Shown piece after piece: positions 19,046 to 28,986 of a DNA stretch of 47,565 nt; within the stretch, counting starts at the first letter, position 1; each line of letters begins with the position of its first letter. The stretch is taken from positions 1 to 47,565 of the forward strand of contig NZ_FNEK01000035.1 of assembly GCF_900099935.1 (NCBI RefSeq), read 5' to 3'. Position numbers and translations under genes: made by a program. The notes beneath the pieces were generated by a model. It was not told the DNA's origin. It saw only the letters and a program-made list of their open reading frames with translations, and made no database searches. This DNA comes from Aliiruegeria lutimaris (GTDB taxonomy: Bacteria > Pseudomonadota > Alphaproteobacteria > Rhodobacterales > Rhodobacteraceae).

Positions 19046-21148
19046 TCACTCAGGGATCACCGCGCCGATATCGCCCTTGAACGGGATCTCGGCCGTGACC
19101 ACCTCTGCGCGGGCGCCGGTTCCCGGCATGATTGGGAAGCGCGGATCGAATTCGACCATCAGGCCGGCGAGCTGGCCGAGGATCGAGATGTCGCCCTCGA
19201 AGGTGGCGCGCCCGTCGCCCAGCAGGTCCTCGAAGGCGGCTTCACCACCCATGACTGTCTCGAGGTCTGCGCGGTTCACCGATAGCGTCAGGTCCGCGTC
19301 GTCAGCTTGGTAGCCCTCGATACTGGTGAGCGTCGCGTTCGACAGTTCGACCACAAATCGTTCGCCATTGTCGGGCGTGGCCAGATTGATCTTGAACGCC
19401 AGCCCCTGGGCCCGGCGGGCGTTCATCCGGATGGCCAGGAAGTTGAGGAACAATTCGGTCGACATGGCGCGAATGATGTCCGGGCTGGAAGAACTGGCGA
19501 CGATTCCCTGCGGGATGCCCGAGCGAAGCTCGTAGGCGGCGGCGAGGAAGCTGTTGCGCAGCCCCGGGTTCTCCTGCTGATAGCCCAACTGTTCGAATGC
19601 GTCCGCCAAAGCCTCCTTGGCATCGGCATTCTCTGGCTCCGCATAAACCAGCTTGTCGAGAATATCGGTCGCGAGCAGGTATTCGCCCTCGTCGTGCAAA
19701 CTGCGCGCGCGCGAGAGAACCTTCTCGGCTCCGCCCATCATCTCGACATAGAGGGGGGCGCTCTCGGACGGCGACTTGGGAATCAGGGTGGTGGGATTGC
19801 AATCCCAGAAACCGAGATAGCGCTGGATCACCCCGCGGGCATTGTGCTGGGGCGAGCCGTGATAGCCGCGGCAGTGCCACTTCCGCTGCAGGCTTTCGGG
19901 CGTCTGGTAGACGTTGTGGATCTCGTTGATCGTGACGCCCTGGTTGGCGTAGTGCAGGACCTGGTTGTTGATGTTGGCGTAGAGGTCGCGCTGGTCGCGC
20001 AGCACTTCGCGGATGCGGTCATTGCCCCATCGCGGCCAATGGTGCGACTGGAACATTACCTCGGCCTCGTCGCCAAAGAGGTAGAGCGCCCGGTTGATGT
20101 ATCGCGACCAGTTGAGCGGATCGCGCACCGGGGCTCCGCGCAGCGTGTAGACGTTGTGGAAGGCCGCTATCACGTTCTCGGCCATCCAGAGCGCCCGCTT
20201 TTCGGGGATGTAGGTGTTCATCTCCACCGGCGCCTCGGTGCGGGGCGTGTTCTGGAAGATCATGCGCAGGCCATCGACCTCCAACTCTTCGACCGGCTCG
20301 CTGACGAGGCGCGTGGGCGCGATCAGGCTGGTGGAGCCGGCGGGAATACGGTGGCCGAGGCCCTGGGTGACAAAGCCGTGCGGCGCGACCGGCAGCAGAA
20401 GGCCATACTGGTAGAACAGGCGCCGGTTCATCGCGTTGCCCGCATAGACGTTTTCGGAGATCGTGTTCTCCATGAACCCGCCGGGCGCGATGATCTCCAC
20501 CCGGCCCTCGGCCATGTCTTCGTCGCTGACGATGCCCCGCACGCCGCCGAAATGGTCGCCATGGGTGTGCGAATAGATCACCGCGCTGACCGGCAGGCCC
20601 TCGCCCACATGCTCCTGCAACAGCTCCCACGCGGCGCGAGCGCTTTCACGCACGGTGCCGATGTCGATCACGATCCAGCCGGTTGCGCCGCGCACGAAGG
20701 TGATGTCCGACAGGTCGAATCCGCGCACCTGATAGATACCGTCCGTCACATTGTAGAGGCCGTAATTATTGTTCAGCCGGGCGATCCGGGTCATCGACGG
20801 GTGGATGCTGTCGAAGACGTCGTTGCCGTCCAGGAAATCGTATTCTGCACGGTCGAACGCGACGTTGCCGGCGTCGGCAATGATCTTCCGATTAGAGCGC
20901 TCGGCGATCAGGCCGCGCGCCTGCTCCTCGAAGTCCCGCGTGTCGTCGAATGGCAGGCCCTTCGCTGCCTCCGCGATGACCCGGCGGGTATGCTCGGAGG
21001 GCGCCTTTCCGCGCGGGTGGAAATGGCCAGCAAGCGGGTCGGACGCCCCCTGTGCCATGGCCGGGCCCTCGTCGAAGAAGGCGCCTCCGAGGGCAAAAGC
21101 CGCACCGGTCGTTGGAAGGGATGCAAGGAAGGTTCTTCGCGTGGTCAT
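19046..21148 (-). CDS. Tat-exported alkylsulfatase-type metallo-beta-lactamase-fold hydrolase
   Basis: A 700-residue enzyme of the SdsA1/BDS1 alkylsulfatase family, which hydrolyses alkyl sulfates to alcohol and sulfate using two zinc ions. The twin-arginine signal MTTRRTFLAS is followed by a hydrophobic stretch and an AQG cleavage area near residue 33. The metal motif HTHGDH is at 194-199; SHHWPRWGN and the EMNTYIP region are also present. After the catalytic domain comes an alpha-helical dimerisation part (YQQENPGLRNSFLAA) and a C-terminal SCP2-like domain. The ATG at 21148 is used, not the upstream in-frame ATG, because the Tat motif directly follows it. It is paralogous to the product of 24267-26276. 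It heads a three-gene run with 18481-19041 and 17612-18484. Confidence 0.88.
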   Translation of the reverse strand: MTTRRTFLASLPTTGAAFALGGAFFDEGPAMAQGASDPLAGHFHPRGKAPSEHTRRVIAEAAKGLPFDDTRDFEEQARGLIAERSNRKIIADAGNVAFDRAEYDFLDGNDVFDSIHPSMTRIARLNNNYGLYNVTDGIYQVRGFDLSDITFVRGATGWIVIDIGTVRESARAAWELLQEHVGEGLPVSAVIYSHTHGDHFGGVRGIVSDEDMAEGRVEIIAPGGFMENTISENVYAGNAMNRRLFYQYGLLLPVAPHGFVTQGLGHRIPAGSTSLIAPTRLVSEPVEELEVDGLRMIFQNTPRTEAPVEMNTYIPEKRALWMAENVIAAFHNVYTLRGAPVRDPLNWSRYINRALYLFGDEAEVMFQSHHWPRWGNDRIREVLRDQRDLYANINNQVLHYANQGVTINEIHNVYQTPESLQRKWHCRGYHGSPQHNARGVIQRYLGFWDCNPTTLIPKSPSESAPLYVEMMGGAEKVLSRARSLHDEGEYLLATDILDKLVYAEPENADAKEALADAFEQLGYQQENPGLRNSFLAAAYELRSGIPQGIVASSSSPDIIRAMSTELFLNFLAIRMNARRAQGLAFKINLATPDNGERFVVELSNATLTSIEGYQADDADLTLSVNRADLETVMGGEAAFEDLLGDGRATFEGDISILGQLAGLMVEFDPRFPIMPGTGARAEVVTAEIPFKGDIGAVIPE

Positions 21149-21300
21149 GTCTGTCTCCGCTGTGATCGGGTGGCTTGCCGCACGGACGGCCTCGACCCAC
21201 GTTTCCGTCCCGTCGGATGCTACCCGAGGCATTGCCTAGCGATTGCGACGTTTGACTCAGTCTGTCCTGGAAACGGGCGAGGAAAACCGTGGATCGGGGC

Positions 21301-22188
21301 TCAGCCAAGTCCATCCGGCGAGGCTGCCTGCCCATGCAGCAGGCGGCGCTTCGTCCAGCGTGAGTATGGCATCGCGAGCAGTATCGCGAGAAGGGCGTAG
21401 GAGAGGATCGTTGGAATCGCCAAAAGCGTGCCTGGCGTGCTTTCGGCGACATAGAGTGCGAGCCCGAGATTGCGTGCCACGGTCGCAATGGCAAGGCCCG
21501 CGCGCCTGTCCCCGCGCGGGCCACCGAGGGCATGGCCAGAAGCGAGGGCGAGCGCCGCGAGCGCCACGATGACTGAGACGCCAGTCCACCCGATCATGAG
21601 CTTGCCGCGCAGGTCCGGGACAAATGCGAGAGCGAGGACGATTGCGAACAGGAACGCGACAAAGAGAAGCTTGCTGACCTTCGACAGCAGAGTCGCCTGG
21701 CGTCGCAGGCACCCGGGCGCGGCGCGGGCGAACAGCCAACCGAGCGTGAGGGGCAGAAAGGTGACCGCCGCGACCTGACGTGCGATTTTCCCCGGTCCGA
21801 CCGATGGGAGATCGAGCGCCCCCATCTGCTGGAAGGTCGCGAAGACGAGCGGCATGTAAACCATTGCGAGCGCTGCCAGTATCGCCTGCAGCGCCGAAAC
21901 GAAGTGCCGGTCGCCCCCTGCCGCCTCGGATCGCCGCGTGGTCAGGGGGGCTCCGGGCGCCGCGGCGAGAATGACAAGGCCAATGGCGACCTCCGGCGGA
22001 AGCGGGAACAGCGCAATCAGCACAGACACCGCGAGCGGGACGACTAGCAGCGCAGCGGTGAGGGAGCGCGCCACGAGCCCTGGATCGCGCAGAAACTCCG
22101 CCGCACCCCCACGCTCCAGGCGCAGGCCTATGTCGAACATCTGCGCGAAGACGACGATGCCGGTGAAAATCACTATGGCTTCGGGCAT
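21301..22188 (-). CDS. BASS-like (bile-acid:sodium symporter) transporter
   Basis: A 295-residue membrane protein with about nine hydrophobic segments, organised like BASS/SBF transporters, which move organic anions with sodium. Markers are LVILAAAPGAPLTTRRS in the middle and GLAIATVARNLGLALYVA in the C-terminal half, where classical members have EVGIQN. I start it at the ATG at 22188, where hydrophobic sequence begins. It follows the SulP gene by 13 nt and precedes the Tat alkylsulfatase by 152 nt, so an organic or sulfated anion is a reasonable guess for its substrate. Confidence 0.75.
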   Translation of the reverse strand: MPEAIVIFTGIVVFAQMFDIGLRLERGGAAEFLRDPGLVARSLTAALLVVPLAVSVLIALFPLPPEVAIGLVILAAAPGAPLTTRRSEAAGGDRHFVSALQAILAALAMVYMPLVFATFQQMGALDLPSVGPGKIARQVAAVTFLPLTLGWLFARAAPGCLRRQATLLSKVSKLLFVAFLFAIVLALAFVPDLRGKLMIGWTGVSVIVALAALALASGHALGGPRGDRRAGLAIATVARNLGLALYVAESTPGTLLAIPTILSYALLAILLAMPYSRWTKRRLLHGQAASPDGLG

Positions 22189-22201
22189 TGCGCGTGCCCC
22201 T

Positions 22202-23884
22202 TCAGACCTGCTCCGCGCGGGCACCGCGTTTTTCGCGGGCCGCACGGATGGCGATATTCAGCGCGGCTCCCAACTCTGGCTGCTCGCGATAGATGTTATC
22301 CGCGCCAAGCCGCGCCAGAAGGCCCGTGCGCTCAAGCTGACCCCAGAGGTCCTCGTTGACGCCCGTCAGCTTCAGCGTGCCGCCCGCACGTTGCAGGTTC
22401 GTCGCATAGCGCGTCAGCAACCGGATCATCGTGCTACCCAGATCGTCGATGTCGCGCAGGATCAGGATGAGTGTTGCGCCGCGCGCGGTCTCGACCGCGG
22501 GCAACTGGGCCTCGAGCGTCTGGACCGTCGCAAAGAAGAGGGATCCGCGGATGCGCAAGACGCAGATCGTGTCCGGGCCGAGGCTGGCGGGCGCTTCCCT
22601 CTCTACTGGGAAGCCGCCTTCGATGAGCCGGAGCTCGCGCACCTGGATACGGTTCGACAGGCGCAGGATCGTCAGGAGGAAAGACAGAGCCACCCCGATC
22701 AGGATCGCAAATTGCAGAGGCAGGAACAGCGTGGCCGCAAAAGTTGCCCCCATCGCCAGCCGTGCCGGCAGTCCGATCGCCCAGACCGTGCGAATGTTGT
22801 CCGGCTGGATGTTCTGGTAACCCACGACCAGAAGCAGCCCGCCAAGCCCGGCCATCGGCACCATCTTCACAAGGTCAACAAGGGTGAAAACGATCAGGAC
22901 CACAATTGCACCGGCGAAGATGTTGGATCAGCGCGACCACGCCCCGGCCTGGTAGTTGACCGCCGTACCCGACACCGATCCGCCGCAAGGAATGGCGCCA
23001 AACGCCCCGGCCACCAGGTTCGCCACGCCCTGCCCGGTAAAGTCGCGCGATGGGTCGGGAAACCTGCCATCGGGGTTGGGATAGCTCTGGCCCACACCCG
23101 CGCCCTGGATCAGACCGATGATCGCGATGGCAAGAGCCGGCAGCGCGATATCGGGCAGCTTCGAGAGGTCGGGCAGGACAGGAGCAGGCAAACTGCGCGG
23201 GATGGTCGCAATGTTGCCGACCAGCACGACATTGCCGTCCCCGAAGGCCAGTGACATGGCATAGGCGAGCCCGGTCGTGACGGCCAGCGCGAGGATCATG
23301 GCGAACTTGGCCACCGCCGTGCGCTGGAAACCGAGGATCAGAAGCACGGTGGACACCCCGAGAAACAGGGTTTGCCGATCGAGGATGCGCCAGTTCAGCA
23401 CGGTGTCGGCGAGCCTGAGCAGGTGGTTGGGTTGCGTGCTGGAATACCCCGTGATGTCGGACACGGAACCGAACATGATGAGAACGGCGATCCCGGTGAT
23501 GAAGCCTGTCATCACCGAGTTCGAAACAAAGCGGAGCAGCCGACCGAACCGCAACAGTCCGAAGACGAGTTGAAAGGCTCCGACGAGAATGACCAGCGCG
23601 ACGAGGGCGCCCATCTTTGCGTCGCCTCCGAAGGGGGCCAGGGCTTCGCCGGCTGCGACAGACAGCGCCCCGGTCGTCGAGACGTTCATGAAGACGGAGC
23701 CGGTAAAGGCCGCCCCCACCGGCATCGCGATCATCAGCGCATAGAAACCTGCGACCGGGTTGACTGAGGCCAGCACCGCATTCGCCATGCCCTGCGGCAC
23801 ATTCACGATCGCGAAGGTCGCCCCCGCGACCAGGTCTGCTCCAAGGTTCTTGCGTTCGAGTTCAAGTCCGGGCGGCAGATTCAT
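22202..23884 (-). pseudogene. SulP-family anion transporter interrupted by one in-frame TGA
   Basis: Read through, the frame encodes about 560 residues of a SulP sulfate/bicarbonate-type transporter: the GATFAIVNVPQGMANA start, a long membrane domain ending in GGSVSGTAVNYQAGA, then FTLVDLVKMVPMAGLGG and a C-terminal STAS domain (about the last 130 residues). A single TGA (plus-strand 22928-22930, codon 319) cuts it after GAWSR. The reading frame is the same on both sides and SulP-like sequence resumes at once, so this is one substitution, most simply TGG to TGA. There is no frameshift. The ATG at 23884 overlaps the upstream small gene. Either this is a young pseudogene, a read-through case, or a sequence error. 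Confidence 0.85.
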
Positions 23885-24213
23885 GTGTCGCCCTTTCCAG
23901 CGCTCTCACAGCGGTTTGCGGAGGGGCCAGTTCCCGGCGCTGCAAGGCCGAAGCGGGAAACGAGCGTCGTCCGTCTGGAACGGGCACGTCTGAGATCGGT
24001 GACGTAGCGCTGCTGACCACGTCCAGCCTCGAGGAGCGCAATCGCTGCCATCTCGTCTTCGGCAAGATCGCCGCGAGGCTGCATCGGTTGTGGCTCCGCG
24101 CCACGCCCGTAGACGCTCCACCCGAGGAGCGGTTGCGTCTGCCAGGCCACAATCACGACGAGCCCGGCCGGCGTCGGAAAAGCCACTCGTGCCAGAAACT
24201 CTTCTCTACCCAT
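23881..24213 (-). CDS. Small hypothetical protein upstream of SulP
   Basis: A 110-residue frame whose stop overlaps the SulP start (ATGA) and which begins 53 nt after the second alkylsulfatase gene. It has a mildly hydrophobic N-terminal stretch (AGLVVIVAWQTQPLLGW) and an Arg-rich second half. I recognise no family. The tight coupling to SulP is the main reason to call it. Confidence 0.45.
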   Translation of the reverse strand: MGREEFLARVAFPTPAGLVVIVAWQTQPLLGWSVYGRGAEPQPMQPRGDLAEDEMAAIALLEAGRGQQRYVTDLRRARSRRTTLVSRFGLAAPGTGPSANRCESAGKGDT

Positions 24214-24266
24214 GCCGACCCCCGGAATTCTCCTGGAACAACCTGATGCAGCCTTTTGGTGTCGGC

Positions 24267-26276
24267 TTATTCCGGCACGACATCCTTCATCTCCCCGGTG
24301 TCGAACGGATCATGATCCACCGGAGCGGGCTGGGCGACCGGCGCGCCGGGAAACACCTCGAAGGTCGGCGTAAAATCGACCATCATGCCCGCGAGCGTCT
24401 TGAGGATCGCGGAATCGCCCTCGAACGTGGCCGTGCCATCTGCGATCTGCGCCTCCAATGGTTTGGCCCCGATGAGCGTTTCATCGAGTGCCGCCCGTGG
24501 GATTGTCAGCGTCAGGTCGGCATTCTCGGCCTGATAGCCCTTGATATTTGTGAGCGTCGCGTTCTCCAATTCCACGATGAACTGTTCGCCCGTGTCCGGA
24601 GTGCGCAGGTTCATTGTGTAGCGATGGCCGGCCGCCTTGGTGCTGTCGAGCCGAATGCCGAGGAAATTCAGGAACAATTCGGTCGACATGGCGCGCATCA
24701 CGTCCGCGCTGGATGTCTTGGGGATCGCGCCGGATGGGATACCCGAGCGCAGTTCGAAGGCGCCAGCGAGAAAGCTGTTCCGCAGACCCGGATTCTCCTG
24801 CTGATAACCGACCTGTTCCAAGGCATCGGCCATCAGGTCCCGCGCCTGCTGGTTCTCCGGTTCGGCGAGGACGAGCTTGTTCAGGATCTCGATCGCCATC
24901 TGGAAGTCACCGGCAGCGTAGAGTTGTTCCGCCTCGGGAAGGATTGTGGCCGCGCCCCCCATGATGCGAACATAGATCGGGGCGGAGTCTTCCGGCGAAG
25001 GCGGAATTAGCGTCGCCGGATTGCAGTCCCAATAACCAAGATAGCGTTGGATCACGCCCCGTGCGTTGTGTTCGGGCGAGCCATGATAGCCGCGCACATG
25101 CCAGTGCTGCTGGAGCGCTTCGGGCACCTCATACACGTTATGGATCTGGTTGATCGTCACGCCCTGGTTGGCGTGGTGCAGCACCTGGTTGTGCAAGTTG
25201 GCATAAATGTCCCGCTGCGCCCGCAGGACCTCCTGGATACGCGCGTTGCCCCAGCGGGGCCAGTGATGCGCGGCAAACATCACCTCGGCCTCGCCGCCAA
25301 AACGGCAAAGCGCCTCGGCGATGTATTTCGACCATTTGAGTGCATCACGCACGGGTGCGCCGCGCAGGGTGTAGATGTTGTGCAGGCAATGGGTGACGTT
25401 CTCCGCCATCCAGAGCGCTTTCATCGACGGGATCCAGGTGTTCATCTCTGACGGTGCTTCGGTGTCTGGCGTGTTCTGGAACACCATTGGAACACCGTCG
25501 ACCTCGAATTCCTCGTATGCTTCGCTGACAATCCGGGTCGGGGCGATGAGTGTGACTGCGCCGCGCGACGTGCCCTGCCCGAGGCCCTGGGTGACAAAGC
25601 CATACGGATCTACGGGCAGCAGGATGCCGTATTGGAAAAATGCCCTCCGGTTCATGGCGTTGCCGGCATAGACATTCTCGGCCACGGTGTTGTCCATGAA
25701 GCCTTCGGGCGCGATGATCTCGACCTTGCCGGCCCGCACGTCCTCTTCACTGACAATGCCTTTGATCCCGCCCCAGTGATCGACATGGTTATGGGAATAG
25801 ACAACCGCCGCGATCGGAAGATCGCCCCCGACATGCTCTCTGAACAGTTTCAGCCCAGCCCGTGCGGTCTCGGCCGAAATCAGGACGTCAAAAACGATCC
25901 AGCCCGTCTTCCCGCGTATAAAGGTCATCTGCGACAGGTCGAAACCCCGGATCTGGTAGATGCCCGGGATCACCTCGTAGAGCCCGTAATTCTGGTTCAG
26001 TTTGGCCTGCCGCAGGAGGGACGGATGGATGCTGTCGTAACTGTCGGCCGCATCAATGAAATCGAATTTCCCCATGTCCCAGGCATCATGGCCGGCATCG
26101 GCCTTGATCTGGTTGTCCTGCATCCGCGCGATCAGGCCACGGTCGCATTCCTCGAAATCGCGGATGTCGTGAAACGGCAGCGCGTTGCGTGCGGCCTCCA
26201 GAACGGCGCGGGTGTGCTTCGTAGGCAGCTTGCCCTTGCGATGGAAATGCTCGCTTGGAGTGGTAACAGAACGCAT
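24267..26276 (-). CDS. Alkylsulfatase-type metallo-beta-lactamase-fold hydrolase without export signal
   Basis: A 669-residue paralogue of the Tat-exported enzyme at 19046-21148, clearly similar along its whole length. The metal motif is HNHVDH (162-167), followed by WGG; AHHWPRWGN and the EMNTWIP region are conserved, as are the helical dimerisation part and the C-terminal SCP2-like domain. It starts (MRSVTTPSEHFHRKGK) at the point matching the mature N-terminus of the paralogue, so no signal peptide is encoded and the enzyme should be cytoplasmic. An AAGGGAAG stretch precedes the ATG at 26276. The C-terminus is longer by a Pro/Asp-rich tail. It leads the run into the small gene and SulP. 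Confidence 0.87.
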   Translation of the reverse strand: MRSVTTPSEHFHRKGKLPTKHTRAVLEAARNALPFHDIRDFEECDRGLIARMQDNQIKADAGHDAWDMGKFDFIDAADSYDSIHPSLLRQAKLNQNYGLYEVIPGIYQIRGFDLSQMTFIRGKTGWIVFDVLISAETARAGLKLFREHVGGDLPIAAVVYSHNHVDHWGGIKGIVSEEDVRAGKVEIIAPEGFMDNTVAENVYAGNAMNRRAFFQYGILLPVDPYGFVTQGLGQGTSRGAVTLIAPTRIVSEAYEEFEVDGVPMVFQNTPDTEAPSEMNTWIPSMKALWMAENVTHCLHNIYTLRGAPVRDALKWSKYIAEALCRFGGEAEVMFAAHHWPRWGNARIQEVLRAQRDIYANLHNQVLHHANQGVTINQIHNVYEVPEALQQHWHVRGYHGSPEHNARGVIQRYLGYWDCNPATLIPPSPEDSAPIYVRIMGGAATILPEAEQLYAAGDFQMAIEILNKLVLAEPENQQARDLMADALEQVGYQQENPGLRNSFLAGAFELRSGIPSGAIPKTSSADVMRAMSTELFLNFLGIRLDSTKAAGHRYTMNLRTPDTGEQFIVELENATLTNIKGYQAENADLTLTIPRAALDETLIGAKPLEAQIADGTATFEGDSAILKTLAGMMVDFTPTFEVFPGAPVAQPAPVDHDPFDTGEMKDVVPE

Positions 26277-26380
26277 CGTCGGGACTTCCCTTCATGCTGA
26301 GACGCAAACGGCCGGACATTCAAACGACCCTTCAAACCGCATCCTAACCGCGTCTCACTACGCGAAATGCGACGGATGGT

Positions 26381-27542
26381 TCAATCTGCCGGAGTTTTCC
26401 CCGAATGGCCTTCGGCCGGTTTTCCGCGCGGCTCTGGCCCGGGCCCCTGCGACAGGGTCTGGGGCGTGGCGGCAAGGTAGTGCCCCGCTGTCCCCGCGTC
26501 GGGGGAGCCCAGCGGGGGATAGTCGAGCGTGTCGTCGAGACCCGCCAACGCCTCTGGCGCGAATTCCGGGAACGGCAGCGAACCCTCTGCCCGCCAGGCG
26601 GCGACCGTCGCCTCCGACGCCGCCTTCCGATCAGGGTCGATGCCGCCTCCGTCACGCGCAACGTGAAGAACCTGCGCGGGCACAGCATATCTTGCGCCTG
26701 CCTGCTCGACGATGTCGCCGACCCTAAGTAGCGTATCCTCTCGGATCGCAAAGAACTCGTTCCACTCGCGTGTCTTGACATAGTAGCGCAGGTCGACCTC
26801 CCTGCCCGCGTCTGCCGTGCCCAGATAGCGAATCCTAATCGTGGCATCGCAATCCGTGGATGCGCGTGGAGCATCTTGCGTATCTCGGCGAGGACATATC
26901 GAAGCTGATCGCTCGAGGTCTCCAACCGCAGGCGCAGGGTGCGGTGGATCAGCATCATGTCACACGCCGCCCATTTGATCAGTTCCATGTCGGCGAAGCG
27001 GGCGTTGGGGATCGAGATCAGCGTCCGGTCGGAGCATCCGGGCCGGGGGTACTGCGCAACGCCACGACCGATTGGACTGCCGCCCAGAACAGCCATGCCA
27101 ATGCAGCAAAGCTGAGAAGCGTCACTGTGTAGGCAACGATTTCGGGCATCTGGGAAAACGGCATCAACTGGCCAGCAAACCCGGGCAACGAAAGGTGCAC
27201 GGCAATGAGCGCAAGCGCCGTGGCGTTGCCGACGCGCTGCCGGGCGGCTGCGGGAACGCCGTCGAGGTCAATCAGGCTGCGCAGGTCGGCGAGCAGGAGG
27301 TTGATCTGGACCACGCCCGCTCGGCTTGGCATCGCGGCGTGTGCGGCGACTGCAGCCTCAAGCGCATCGCGCAGTTCCGCAAAGGAGGCGACGGTCTCAC
27401 CGGCTCCATCCGTGCGAATGAGGGGTATCTCGACCGGCCCATCGAGCCCCTGCGCGGAACCCGGCAGCACCGATAGCGTAAAGCAAATCAACCCGAAGAG
27501 AATGATCTGGCAAACGTTGCGGCAGCTTGTCCGATAACGCAT
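26381..27542 (-). pseudogene. MscS-type mechanosensitive channel pseudogene in three frames
   Basis: Three adjoining segments in three different frames together resemble one MscS-family protein. Segment 1 (27542 to about 27030) has a signal-like start, the periplasmic-domain phrase DLDGVPAAARQRVG and a membrane helix. Segment 2 (about 27030-26850) gives RTLISIPNARFADMEL and LRYVLAEIRKMLHAHPRI, the MscS beta domain and following helices. Segment 3 (about 26850-26381) gives RYLGTADAGREVDLRYYVKT, then EWNEFFAIREDTLLRVGDIV and a C-terminal tail. The membrane and gating region with the glycine-rich pore helix and the first beta-domain part are absent between segments 1 and 2, so an internal deletion is also likely. 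This is a decayed gene. Confidence 0.82.
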
Positions 27543-27550
27543 GGCGGACT

Positions 27551-28294
27551 TCAGAACGATGCCTGCACACCGAGCATCGGACCGGCGAGGTCGAGCGTGA
27601 CGTTACGGCCACTGAACTCCCGCTCGATGGTCAGCGATCGATAGCCGACCTGCACGGACCAGGTCTCGTTGAAGCGATAACCGAGCCCGGCATAGCCCTG
27701 CCATGTCTTGTCGGAGGCATCTTGGAAGCCGAATCCGCCCATATCCACGAAGGCGTTGGCAAACCAGTTCTCGTCGATTGCGAACCGTATGCGCGCGCCA
27801 ACCAGCGGATCGATCCATGTGTCTCCAAGCGAGAAGTTGCGCGAGCGCAGGGTATTGCCCACGAGCCGGACGTCAATGCTGGCGTCGTTGTAACGAAAGC
27901 CCGGCCCCACCTCCAACCGGAAGTCGGCGGTATCGACAATCGCGTAGGCTGCATAGGCGCTTATGAGCGTCAGTCGCGCATCCACCTCTGCCCGACGAAA
28001 GGCAACGCCGAAGGGTGTGCCGATTTCCGAGCCGAGATCAGCGTAGACAAGGTCCGTGACCAACGCCCACCGTCCGTTCCGCGCTTCGAAGCTCCCAAAG
28101 AACGCGAAATCGAGTTTGTCCCAGACGTCGCCGAAATCGAGCTCGATCTCGACCGTACCGAGGCGGGTCTCGACGCTGCTACTGAGCCCGGTGAACCAAC
28201 CGAAAGCCGAACCGGTGTAGCGCCACTCCGATTGCTGTGCCTGCACAGGCACCGCACAACAGGCCAGCATCAATGCCAGAGCGCGCTTCTTCAT
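27551..28294 (-). CDS. Small outer-membrane beta-barrel protein of unknown role
   Basis: A 247-residue exported protein with signal peptide MKKRALALMLACCAVPVQA (19 residues) and alternating beta-strand pattern ending in Phe (GPMLGVQASF), as for an 8-10 strand barrel. Phrases such as GPGFRYND and GLGYRFNETWSVQVGYR are common in opacity-like porins of Proteobacteria. AAGGAGAAGGATC precedes the ATG at 28294. The stop is 8 nt before the MscS pseudogene start. No specific substrate can be proposed. Confidence 0.75.
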   Translation of the reverse strand: MKKRALALMLACCAVPVQAQQSEWRYTGSAFGWFTGLSSSVETRLGTVEIELDFGDVWDKLDFAFFGSFEARNGRWALVTDLVYADLGSEIGTPFGVAFRRAEVDARLTLISAYAAYAIVDTADFRLEVGPGFRYNDASIDVRLVGNTLRSRNFSLGDTWIDPLVGARIRFAIDENWFANAFVDMGGFGFQDASDKTWQGYAGLGYRFNETWSVQVGYRSLTIEREFSGRNVTLDLAGPMLGVQASF

Positions 28295-28986
28295 GATCCT
28301 TCTCCTTCGCTCAATGGATCGAGTGGTGTGTCCGTTGAGTGAGACTTCAGCACGGAGCCTTTGAGGCGACTGCTGCAAACGCAGCAATCTGGTCAGAAAA
28401 GTGGAAATTGCGCCGCAGAGCACCCTCAGCCGTCTCCGGTCGAAGATCCGCGCATGTTGGTTATGCCCCCACCGCATTGTTCTCGGTCTTCGCGACCGTT
28501 TTGGACGCGGCTCAGAGCAACGCGCCGAATGGCTGTTCAACGTGTCTGAAACGCGCGACCTTGGTTAGCATGAGGTCAGGAGAATAGCAGCCCTGAGAGA
28601 CTGCTTCCGGCCGTTCTGGGTGCGGGGGCGGCACCCAGCCCCTCCTCCTTAACGCTCGTTTTCAAAAACGGAGATTTCCGGCCGTAGCCGGATCGCGAGA
28701 ACCGTTATTCAGGGGCAAGTGGCGGAGCGGACGTGACCGGGGTCGAACGTTATCCTTTTCCATTGTATTGAGCGGCTTGCATCACGAACTTACAATCATC
28801 GATCGCGTGGTCATAGAACATGTCCACGACATTCCCGCGTGAAATAGGCAAGCGAACGCAGGTCTTCACGTTCCATCAAACGACCTACTCGTTTGTCGGA
28901 AAAATTCTAACCGCCGCACGTAACATCCAAACCACCGCTCGTACTCAAAGCAAACCGCGTCTTTCTGACAGCGCCAATTTTTGGCC
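28295..28986. other. 692-base gap between the outer-membrane protein and the decarboxylase cluster
   Basis: It must contain the promoter of the minus-strand outer-membrane gene. No open frame with family similarity or ribosome binding site is seen, and no RNA gene or strong terminator is obvious. It marks the left edge of the catabolic island. Confidence 0.45.

Noticed and set aside
19307-21400. Long open frame (697 codons) opposite the Tat alkylsulfatase
   Set aside because: Shadow frame with skewed composition; the opposite strand encodes conserved metal-site motifs.
22928-22930. Selenocysteine at the SulP TGA
   Set aside because: SulP transporters have no selenocysteine tradition at this site, no obvious SECIS-like hairpin follows, and a TGG to TGA change is simpler.
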